Source: JAPLIS01 sp963719415 (GTDB lineage: Bacteria; Babelota; Babeliae; Babelales; Vermiphilaceae). From it: 64,000 nt of DNA. The position numbers and the translations under genes were made by a program. The notes under the pieces were generated by a model. The model saw only the letters and a program-made list of their open reading frames with translations, was not told where the DNA came from and did not search any database. This document shows positions 35,752 through 42,357 of the stretch, piece after piece. Where the stretch lies: the NCBI GenBank assembly GCA_963719415.1, contig OY970383.1:1054001-1118000 (forward strand), given 5' to 3'. Every line of letters starts with the position of its first letter. Positions within the stretch are counted from its first letter, which is position 1.

Positions 35752-35836
35752 TAACACGTTCTATATAGCAAAGCGCTTATTTATCAACAATAACAAGTTT
35801 AAAAAAACGGAGAATTCTTAACGCGCTCAGCTATAA
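35752..35836. repeat. Dispersed intergenic repeat, short copy without GC core
   Basis: AGCAAAGCGCTTATTTATCA, AACAATAACAAGTTTAAAAA and GAATTCTTAACGCGCTCAGC match the two outer parts of 17936-18070 joined directly. This shows that the GC-rich core at 17.95 kb is an insertion, or that it was lost here. Confidence 0.8.
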
Positions 35837-35860
35837 ATGTGCAAAAATCGTCAGAATAGC

Positions 35861-35952
35861 AAAAAGTTGTAATTAGCTTCATAGTACCCTTTTTTAATTT
35901 GTTGAGGTTTTTTAAAAAAGTACTATTGAAGCTGTTTTTTTACAACTTTTTT
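35861..35952. terminator. Long inverted repeat between convergent genes
   Basis: Two imperfect arms of about 37 bp (AAAAAGTTGTAATTAGCTTC... and ...GAAGCTGTTTTTTTACAACTTTT) surround a 14-nt loop. The position between the large coiled-coil gene and the lasso exporter gene, and the T-rich arms, suggest a bidirectional terminator. Its length also allows a small transposon-derived origin. Confidence 0.7.
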
Positions 35953-35971
35953 ACGTCGAGCTCACGTTAGA

Positions 35972-37768
35972 TTAATTATTTTTTTTATTATGCATAAACC
36001 AAAGCTGTGCATATAATCCGTTGAGATTAAGTAGTTGCGCATGAGTTCCTTCTTCAACAATGTTTCCCTGATCGAGAACAATAATGTTATCCGATTTTAT
36101 TATTGTTGAAAGCCGATGAGCAATAATAATGGTGGTTACTCCGGTGGAAATCTCTTCTAAATTTTTTTGAATTTCTCGTTCTGTATTGCTATCAAGCGAA
36201 GACGTTGCTTCATCAAAAATAAAAACTGATGGCTTTTTAAGTAATGTTCGAGCAATTGCTATTCGCTGCTTTTCTCCACCCGACAATTTTAATCCACGTT
36301 CACCAACCATAGTATTATATCCATCTGGCAGTGCATTAATAAATGAATCAAGATGAGCTAATGTTGCAGCTTTTTTAACTTCTGTTTCTGATGCACAAGG
36401 ATTGCCGTAAGCAATATTATAGTAGAGTGTATCATTAAATAAGACGATATCTTGTGGCACTATACCAATAGCTGCATGGAGTGATTGTTGGGTTATGTGA
36501 CGAATATCATAATCGTTAATTTTAATATTTCCTGTATTAATATCATAAAAACGAAACAGTAAGCGTGATATGGTAGATTTTCCTGATCCCGTTTGGCCCA
36601 CAATGGCAAGTGTTGTGCCTGCAGGAACGGTAAATGAGATTCCCTTGAGAATCATACGGTTAGGTTGATAGCCAAAAGAGACATTATCAAATATGATACG
36701 GGATCTGTTAGGTATAAGATCTATTGCTGCCGAAGAATCTTGAACTTCAGGATGTAGATTTAAAATATCAATAACGGTTGATAGATCTTGAACCCCTTTT
36801 TTTACCTGATGTATGATATAATTAAAATTATTTAACGGCACAATAAATTGCAGAATATATCCGTTAATGAGGACAAAATCTCCTATTCCAATAGTGCCGA
36901 TATAGGCTGCTTTGCCGGCTACCCAGGTGAAATAGATGAGACCTAATCCGACAAATAAAGCTTGTCCTGCTTGTATTTTTACGCTGGCTACAAACTGAGA
37001 GATGCCACTGCTTTCTTGTGATTTGAGTAAAGAATCAGCCTGTTCGTGTTCGTAGTGTTGATTGTTAAAATACTTAACGGTTTCAATATTTAATAGACCA
37101 TCAACTATGCGAGCTGTCGCTTGTGCCCGTTTTTGATTATATATTTCTTGGGCGATCATCTCTTTTTTCATGGCAACAATGCTACAAGCTAAATATCCTC
37201 CCATGACAATAAGTAGGGCGCATCCATACAATAATCCGTATAGATAGCTTATTAATAGCGTGACAATTATTATTTCAAGAGAAGTTGGTATTATAAATAG
37301 AACAAGGCCGTAAAAAATGCTTTCAAGCCCGCTGATGGCTTTTTCAATAGAACTTATAACAGATCCGGTATGTCTATCAAAATGAAATCGCATTGATAAT
37401 AATAAAAGATGATCAAAAATTTTTAAACTTAACGTTCGCATGCTGCGTGCAAGTACATGAAAAACGAGTAATGTTCGTGCTTGCGTGATGAGTTGGCTAA
37501 CCATCCATGATAGGCCGTAGCCAATAAGAAGAAATGATATAAAAAAGCTTGAATGTTGTGCTGCGTGTAAGGTTGAATGTAATGTTGGTTCAGAAAGTGT
37601 ATTGATAATATTTCTAAATATGAATGGGATGCTTAAGTTGAGTGCTATCATACAAAAGGTGAATAATATTGATGCGTAGATGCATTGATGAAGATCTCGA
37701 TTTGGTAGCCAGATAAGAGATAATAATCTGGTGATAGTTTTAGTTGACGAATGTTTTTTACACGGCAT
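35972..37768 (-). CDS. ABC exporter (permease-ATPase), putative lasso-peptide exporter
   Basis: A 598-residue half-transporter: six transmembrane helices (about 25-335), then an ATPase domain with Walker A GQTGSGKST, Q-loop VPQDIVLFNDT, signature LKLSGGEKQR, Walker B VFIFDEATSSLD and H-loop AHRLS. By text it resembles the Atm1/HMT branch of the ABCB family. It is the last gene of the lasso cluster, 60 bp after the fourth precursor gene and behind a hairpin. In known clusters the D protein (McjD type) exports the lasso peptide and gives self-immunity; that role is inferred from position. A general Atm1-like function independent of the cluster is the alternative. Confidence 0.85.
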   Translation of the reverse strand: MPCKKHSSTKTITRLLSLIWLPNRDLHQCIYASILFTFCMIALNLSIPFIFRNIINTLSEPTLHSTLHAAQHSSFFISFLLIGYGLSWMVSQLITQARTLLVFHVLARSMRTLSLKIFDHLLLLSMRFHFDRHTGSVISSIEKAISGLESIFYGLVLFIIPTSLEIIIVTLLISYLYGLLYGCALLIVMGGYLACSIVAMKKEMIAQEIYNQKRAQATARIVDGLLNIETVKYFNNQHYEHEQADSLLKSQESSGISQFVASVKIQAGQALFVGLGLIYFTWVAGKAAYIGTIGIGDFVLINGYILQFIVPLNNFNYIIHQVKKGVQDLSTVIDILNLHPEVQDSSAAIDLIPNRSRIIFDNVSFGYQPNRMILKGISFTVPAGTTLAIVGQTGSGKSTISRLLFRFYDINTGNIKINDYDIRHITQQSLHAAIGIVPQDIVLFNDTLYYNIAYGNPCASETEVKKAATLAHLDSFINALPDGYNTMVGERGLKLSGGEKQRIAIARTLLKKPSVFIFDEATSSLDSNTEREIQKNLEEISTGVTTIIIAHRLSTIIKSDNIIVLDQGNIVEEGTHAQLLNLNGLYAQLWFMHNKKNN

Positions 37769-37788
37769 TTAATGTGAATCTTTACTTT

Positions 37789-37811
37789 CGAGCATCCCAA
37801 AAGGATGCTCG
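37789..37811 (-). terminator. Intergenic hairpin between precursor genes and exporter
   Basis: A perfect 9-bp stem (CGAGCATCC / GGATGCTCG, 5-nt loop) lies 17 bp after the stop of the fourth precursor gene and 20 bp before the exporter start. There is no long U-run, so a partial terminator or mRNA 3' stabiliser is more likely than full termination. Such stem-loops follow precursor genes in some proteobacterial lasso clusters and keep precursor mRNA abundant. Confidence 0.7.
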
Positions 37812-37828
37812 ATTTAATTTGAGAGTAT

Positions 37829-37975
37829 CTAATCTGTTATAAGGCTTCTTACTCTTAGGAGTTCATGAACAATTCCAGAACGACCAAGAGTTAAGTTTGA
37901 TACTTTACCTAAAATTACCACTTTTTCTTCTTTGTTTTGTACGTTTACTTGTTTAACTTGCATTTTGTTTTCCAT
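37829..37975 (-). CDS. Lasso peptide precursor A4
   Basis: A 48-residue precursor in the fourth position. The leader (1-30) carries the shared VKQVNVQNKE and LGKVSNLTLG text, with Thr29 at the conserved -2 position. The predicted core is GRSGIVHELLRVRSLITD (31-48): Gly at core position 1, Glu at core position 8, hence an 8-residue ring and a ten-residue tail. This core differs most from the other three: hydrophobic and Arg-rich in the tail, with no NRP segment. It starts at ATG 37975 with an AGAGAG ribosome site. The real core boundary needs mass spectrometry. Confidence 0.85.
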   Translation of the reverse strand: MENKMQVKQVNVQNKEEKVVILGKVSNLTLGRSGIVHELLRVRSLITD

Positions 37976-38088
37976 AATTCTCTCTTTTTGACTATTGAAG
38001 ACTATGGTAAGTTACCTATACCAACATGATAAGTAGATTAATTTGAAATAACTAACCTACTTATCTATTTATTTACAATTTTTTGTAT

Positions 38089-38232
38089 CTACCAAGAACG
38101 ATGGGGTCTGCTGTTGCCTTCTAGAGAACCACCTTGTTTGCCAAGAGTTAGATTGGAAACTTTACCTAAAATTACCATTTTTGGTTCTTTATTTTGTATG
38201 GTTACTTGTTTGACTTGAACGTTGTTTTTCAT
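38089..38232 (-). CDS. Lasso peptide precursor A3
   Basis: A 47-residue precursor. Leader 1-30 with VKQVTIQNKE and LGKVSNLTLG (Thr29 at -2). The predicted core GKQGGSLEGNSRPHRSW (31-47) has Gly1 and Glu8, giving an 8-residue macrolactam and a nine-residue tail ending in Trp. It is a close relative of A2 (core GKQGGGLESNNRPYRAW), with changes at core positions 6, 9, 11, 14 and 16. AAGGGG precedes the ATG. Confidence 0.88.
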   Translation of the reverse strand: MKNNVQVKQVTIQNKEPKMVILGKVSNLTLGKQGGSLEGNSRPHRSW

Positions 38233-38263
38233 AATTCCCCTTTTTATTTATAAGTTTTTGTAT

Positions 38264-38407
38264 TTACCAAGCACGATATGGTCTGTTATTACTTTCTAGT
38301 CCACCACCTTGTTTACCAAGAGTTAGCTCAGAAACGTTGCCCAAAACTACTATTTTTGATTCTTTGTTTTGAGTGTTTACTTGTTTAACTTGAACTTTTG
38401 TTTCCAT
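38264..38407 (-). CDS. Lasso peptide precursor A2
   Basis: A 47-residue precursor. Leader 1-30 with VKQVNTQNKE and LGNVSELTLG (Thr29 at -2); predicted core GKQGGGLESNNRPYRAW (31-47), Gly1-Glu8 ring, tail SNNRPYRAW. Bulky Tyr14 and Trp17, and Arg12/Arg15, could act as plugs that lock the threaded tail. The ATG at 38407 is preceded by AAAGGGAAAA. It sits 31 bp upstream of A3. Confidence 0.88.
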   Translation of the reverse strand: METKVQVKQVNTQNKESKIVVLGNVSELTLGKQGGGLESNNRPYRAW

Positions 38408-38471
38408 GGTTTTCCCTTTTTAAATTACCAGTTTTTAAGTTGTTTATAGTATGTATAAAAGTTACTCTATT

Positions 38472-38618
38472 TTAACTTTTTGTATTTATTGGTCTGTTAG
38501 CACCTTCGAAATTACCACCTGGTATACCAAGAGTTAGACTAGAAACTTTACCTAGAGTTACTATTTTTGGTTCTTTATTTTGTGCATTTACTTGTTTAAC
38601 GTGTGTTTTGTTTTCCAT
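38472..38618 (-). CDS. Lasso peptide precursor A1
   Basis: A 48-residue precursor, first of four, 51 bp after the synthetase gene. Leader 1-30 includes VKQVNAQNKEPKIV and LGKVSSLTLG; the Pro-x-hydrophobic...Leu-Gly pattern is what RRE domains of lasso B proteins recognise, and Thr29 is the usual -2 residue. Predicted core GIPGGNFEGANRPINTKS (31-48) has Gly1 and Glu8 for an 8-residue ring. The tail GANRPINTKS lacks an aromatic plug, unlike A2 and A3. Confidence 0.88.
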   Translation of the reverse strand: MENKTHVKQVNAQNKEPKIVTLGKVSSLTLGIPGGNFEGANRPINTKS

Positions 38619-38669
38619 GATTCTCTTTTTTGTGTTTAGTTTTATTAATTTAAAAAATAGTGGTTATTG

Positions 38670-40463
38670 CTATAATTTCCATTGATTAAGCCAAAGCTGC
38701 GCTGTTAATAAACGCGTAATTGGCCAAAGATTTTCTATATTACCATGACGAATTTTTGCCATCTGTTCGTTAAGCCATTCTTTATTAATAAACCCTTCTT
38801 TAGAGAGACGGCCATTTAATAAAATATCATGAACAATCGATGCATGATGAGCAAAAGACTTTGCCATAGAGCTGGTTGTTTCTCCTTTCACGGTACGCCA
38901 TAGCGATTGGGGGTTTTTGATACTACTGACTGCTTTACGAAAAAATATCCTATCAAAACCATTATTAAATGATTGATAGGTCGGGATTTTTAATGCTAAT
39001 TCTATAATTGGTTGAGAAAGTAAAGGATGAGTAATGGTTTGCCCAAAAATTCGTTGATTGCGATCAGCAAAAGAAACTGCATGAAACAGAGATTCTACAT
39101 GACTTATTTTTGCAGGATAAAAGTTTTTTAAGTTTTTTTCTAAATAAAATGCATGTTTTTTATACGTATAGTTAAAGTTAGAATCAAAAAAAGGTGTTTC
39201 TGTAGATTCTATTTTTGTACGGGGCTTTTTTTTTCTTACGCCATAATAGTGTAAAATATTTTTAACCATGGGGCTTACAAGCTCCCACCATGGCATACGA
39301 TTAGCGCTACTTAATTCGTTTAGAGGATGGGTAATGCCGGTAAATCCTTTATCAAGCCAATAGTCAGCAAGACATTCTACTGGTTGTGGCGCTAGAAAAA
39401 CATGATCACCTCCTTGGCCATTCATGATCTCAGAGCAATTATACTGAGCAGCCAAGTCGCTGAGTTGTTGGCTTGTTTGATGGAACAACAAAAATGTACT
39501 CGGTTTATCCGGTCTCCATGAATCAGGTAATGGATCTAATAATGAAGCGTCTTGCCAATCTATATAATGTAATGATGCGTTACACGTATCAGCAACATTT
39601 TTAGCATGTTCTATTTCATTTGAGCTTGGCGTTTTACTATCAATGTAGTTTACCCCAATGATAGTCTTACTTTCGGATAGAACTTCACGTAATAAGATCA
39701 TAACCGCAGAAGAATCAAGGCCGCCTGATAGTTCTAGGCAGACTCCGGAGCTTTCGCCAACCCATGCTTTAGTCGATGATTTTAACGTAGCAAGGAGCTC
39801 CTCTTCAAAATCTTTTTCATGAGTGATATAAGAGCCCTTACATGCTGATAAGTCCCAAAGAGTTTTAATTGAGTTGGTACCATTATGGTGTATGGTAAGC
39901 CCTGTTCCTGGCAATAACTCTCTGATTTCGTTAAAGGGTGTTAGCGCTGATGCATAATTTTCACCGACTACATATTCGGCAAAATACGTTAAATCGATAG
40001 AAGGTTTTTCTTCTAAAAGATCGTACAGAATATTAATTTCACTAGCAAAAATAACGCTGTCGGGTTTTATTATATAAAATAATGAGAATAAGCCTTGAGG
40101 ATCACGTATCAAGGTGCATTGTTTATTTTTTTTATCATACAGCGCCCCGACGTACCGTCCCCACCAATTTTTCAAAACTATTGCAGGATCATTGACAATC
40201 ACTTGACTGTCTAAAGTATTAAAAAAAGCGGGCTTGTTGTCATGGCTGTCAAACATTTTTCCCATAAACATGCCGCAATCATCGGCTAAGGATAGGATTT
40301 TATCGGAAATAGAGGTTTCATTTTTTTTATATCCGGCATATATCAGACAATTATCAAAAATCATGGTATGTAATGTATCAGGTTTCGCTTGTTGCTGCGC
40401 TGTATATGCAAGTCGATTTTTATGTAATAATGGTAGTCCAAATTCACCTACTAAAAATGGCAT
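38670..40463 (-). CDS. Lasso macrolactam synthetase (C protein, asparagine-synthetase-like)
   Basis: A 597-residue homologue of AsnB. It adenylates the side-chain carboxylate of the core Glu and lets the core N-terminus attack to close the ring. The ATP-pyrophosphatase loop is LELSGGLDSSAV (about 244-255). The N-terminal glutaminase-like domain has lost the catalytic Cys2 (it begins MPFLVGEFG), as in lasso C proteins that need no ammonia. I chose the ATG at 40463, which aligns with the usual AsnB N-terminus and sits 10 bp after the B gene; the TTG at 40517 would overlap B. It directly precedes the four precursor genes. Confidence 0.9.
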   Translation of the reverse strand: MPFLVGEFGLPLLHKNRLAYTAQQQAKPDTLHTMIFDNCLIYAGYKKNETSISDKILSLADDCGMFMGKMFDSHDNKPAFFNTLDSQVIVNDPAIVLKNWWGRYVGALYDKKNKQCTLIRDPQGLFSLFYIIKPDSVIFASEINILYDLLEEKPSIDLTYFAEYVVGENYASALTPFNEIRELLPGTGLTIHHNGTNSIKTLWDLSACKGSYITHEKDFEEELLATLKSSTKAWVGESSGVCLELSGGLDSSAVMILLREVLSESKTIIGVNYIDSKTPSSNEIEHAKNVADTCNASLHYIDWQDASLLDPLPDSWRPDKPSTFLLFHQTSQQLSDLAAQYNCSEIMNGQGGDHVFLAPQPVECLADYWLDKGFTGITHPLNELSSANRMPWWELVSPMVKNILHYYGVRKKKPRTKIESTETPFFDSNFNYTYKKHAFYLEKNLKNFYPAKISHVESLFHAVSFADRNQRIFGQTITHPLLSQPIIELALKIPTYQSFNNGFDRIFFRKAVSSIKNPQSLWRTVKGETTSSMAKSFAHHASIVHDILLNGRLSKEGFINKEWLNEQMAKIRHGNIENLWPITRLLTAQLWLNQWKL

Positions 40464-40473
40464 AAAATAACTT

Positions 40474-41244
40474 TCATCTGTAGGGTTCTTTAAAAATAAT
40501 TGATAATACTTCAGCAATTACTGGATTGTCATGAATAACTCTGTTTTCGCATTCAGCCCATGCGTGAGCGTAAAATGGATTTATTTGTACTCCGATTACC
40601 AAATTACATCGCCATCCTTTTTTTAAAGCAAGAATGGTAAAGGTTGCTGCCCATGCTAAACAATATATTTTTTTTGGATAGAGTATTGATGCAGCATCAA
40701 TGGCTGCGGATAATTTTTTTATTTCTTGTTCTGAAGGAGTATAGCTATTTTTTTTAAAATTTTTTTTTTTGAGCAGAGCGATTATTGCTGATATTCCGGA
40801 ACGTTTTATGCTTCTATCTATTTTAAATAAGAGATAATAAGCTCTCATAATATCGAGTATAGAGCTTTCAGAAAATGGATTCCACAAAGAAGGCGTTTTA
40901 GAATCCCAATGATATTGAATGAGGCCGCCAGATTTTAACGGTTCTTTTAAAAATGTTGGGTTATTAGTTAGTTGATTAGAGCGTATAATAAATTTTTTTT
41001 CAATGAAATAGGTAATCCAATAATTATAGGTATCAGTGTTATCCAGAGTATCAGAAAAATAGTATTGATTATCACTGTTTTGCATAAATTGCTGTTTAAG
41101 AATCAAGCAAAAATAGTCTGCCGCATCATCAATAAGACTAATATAGTTATCTTCTTGTGCGTCAAGTATAATAATTGCACCCTCAAAATAGGCAGCATGC
41201 ATATTATCAGCTAAAGAGAAGTGAAAATAGGAAGGTGTGTTCAT
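40474..41244 (-). CDS. Lasso leader peptidase (B protein: RRE plus transglutaminase-like)
   Basis: A 256-residue fused B protein. The N-terminal part (about 5-90, HFSLADNMHAAYFEGAIIIL and later strands) resembles the PqqD-like RRE that binds the leader. The C-terminal part is the transglutaminase-like protease: Cys195 in YCLAWAATF, His227 in FYAHAWAE and Asp239 in IHDNP. The spacings, 32 and 12 residues, equal those I recall for the McjB triad (150, 182, 194). It cuts leader from core with ATP help. It is the first gene after a strong promoter. In Actinobacteria and Firmicutes the two parts are separate B1 and B2 proteins. Confidence 0.88.
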   Translation of the reverse strand: MNTPSYFHFSLADNMHAAYFEGAIIILDAQEDNYISLIDDAADYFCLILKQQFMQNSDNQYYFSDTLDNTDTYNYWITYFIEKKFIIRSNQLTNNPTFLKEPLKSGGLIQYHWDSKTPSLWNPFSESSILDIMRAYYLLFKIDRSIKRSGISAIIALLKKKNFKKNSYTPSEQEIKKLSAAIDAASILYPKKIYCLAWAATFTILALKKGWRCNLVIGVQINPFYAHAWAECENRVIHDNPVIAEVLSIIFKEPYR

Positions 41245-41299
41245 GAAGTTTTAACCTAAATCATATGCCTATACTAGTCTTTTTTTTCGTAACAGGAGC

Positions 41300-41328
41300 A
41301 TTTTACTAAACTGTTTTTTTTATGTCAA
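41300..41328 (-). promoter_or_regulatory. Sigma-70-type promoter of the lasso operon
   Basis: On the minus strand TTGACA (41328-41323) is followed after exactly 17 bases by TAAAAT (41305-41300), five of six matching TATAAT. Transcription would begin near 41293, leaving a leader of about 50 nt before the B gene. No operator was recognised. Confidence 0.75.
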
Positions 41329-41354
41329 GGAACATACATTATGAAATTATGAGA

Positions 41355-41792
41355 TTATGAAAACAATTTTTTATTTAAGAGAAGAGGTAGCATTATTCGG
41401 CTTGTTGCTCCTAAAGTTACCGCTATTCTAATGCCTAATACACTCATTTTTCGTGATTTCTCTAAATAAGTGGTCATGTTTTTTTCTAATGTTGAAATGC
41501 TGTTTTTGTTATTTATTGGACTTGCTTGCTTTGATAGTAGTTGTCGTTCTACGAGCCACTCAGGGTAGTATGACTCAGGGTTGCTTAAATAATCTGCTAT
41601 TATATTGTTTATATTTTTCATGCATTGATCATGTAGGTTAATATTATTTGTTTGTACAAAAATTGTTATATCTTCCAGTACTTGTCTTTTTTCTATAGCT
41701 TTAGACTCTTTCGCTTTATCAGCAGCAAATAAGTCAGGCATAAAAAATAAAATAATTATTGTTAGGCTAGTGAAGTTTGAAATGTGCTTCAT
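41355..41792 (-). CDS. Small secreted protein with ankyrin-family signal peptide
   Basis: A 145-residue protein whose signal peptide (TSLTIIILFFMPDLFAADKA) is nearly that of the ankyrin proteins at 25806 and 42358, but the mature part has no ankyrin repeat. It contains IADYLSNPESYYPEWLVERQ and a C-terminal hydrophobic helix (about 118-136). The ATG at 41792 starts the signal peptide; the frame is open further upstream but with unlike text. It might be a recombinant or eroded member of the family. Confidence 0.6.
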   Translation of the reverse strand: MKHISNFTSLTIIILFFMPDLFAADKAKESKAIEKRQVLEDITIFVQTNNINLHDQCMKNINNIIADYLSNPESYYPEWLVERQLLSKQASPINNKNSISTLEKNMTTYLEKSRKMSVLGIRIAVTLGATSRIMLPLLLNKKLFS

Positions 41793-41895
41793 ATACTTTT
41801 TTTTACATAAATTGTGTGTAACATGATTTTTATAATAACATTGCTCTACCCTACTACCCTGATTGTTTTTGTCAAGACAAACATGACTAGCTGTG

Positions 41896-42276
41896 ATGAA
41901 AAAAGGATTGTTATTCGCATTAGTGCTATTCAGTATGTTGGCGGCCGAAAAAGAAGATCCAAAACCAGGGCAAGTAGCTATTGAAATTGATGGATTTAGG
42001 TTGTTAGTTGAAGAACGAGAGGGACTTGATATAGAAGGCATACGACAAGTCGTGCAGGATAATGAAGCAAGCATAAAAGAACAATTGAATGCTTGGATAG
42101 ATAAAATGGATTTGGCTGTTGGTAAAGGAGGAGAAGAAGGAAGAAGAGAACAGGAAAATCTTTCTCATGAACTGATTGCGATTATTGCGAGACCTTTAGC
42201 TCCCTATATTGGTGAAATTAATAATGTTGAGCAAGGTGTTAATGCTGATGGTGTTAATGCTGATGGTGGTAAGTAA
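41896..42276 (+). CDS. Small secreted acidic protein, unknown function
   Basis: A 126-residue protein with a short signal peptide (MKKGLLFALVLFSMLAAEKE), an acidic helical body and a C-terminal mini-repeat (VNADGVNADGG). The start is the ATG at 41896, right after an in-frame GTG. It is divergent from the gene at 41355 and convergent with the ankyrin gene at 42358. No domain recognised. Confidence 0.6.
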   Translation: MKKGLLFALVLFSMLAAEKEDPKPGQVAIEIDGFRLLVEEREGLDIEGIRQVVQDNEASIKEQLNAWIDKMDLAVGKGGEEGRREQENLSHELIAIIARPLAPYIGEINNVEQGVNADGVNADGGK

Positions 42277-42295
42277 ATTTTTTCTATAGCGTCAG

Positions 42296-42348
42296 TATAG
42301 GTTATGAAAAACGAATAATTTTCTTTTTTCATAACCTATTTTTTTTAG
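42296..42348. terminator. Bidirectional hairpin terminator
   Basis: Inverted repeat ATAGGTTATGAAAAA / TTTTTCATAACCTAT (13-nt loop) followed by TTTTTTTT on the plus strand. It separates the convergent genes at 41896 and 42358. Confidence 0.9.
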
Positions 42349-42357
42349 TCGATAAAT

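Noticed and set aside
40464..40517. TTG start for the lasso C gene giving 18 extra residues
   Set aside because: The extra codons overlap the end of the B gene in another frame and do not fit the AsnB N-terminus; the ATG at 40463 fits.
35972..41328. Asparagine biosynthesis or a microcin/sactipeptide cluster
   Set aside because: The AsnB-like protein lacks the glutaminase Cys, there is no radical-SAM or YcaO gene, and the B protein plus Gly1/Glu8 precursors point to lasso peptides.
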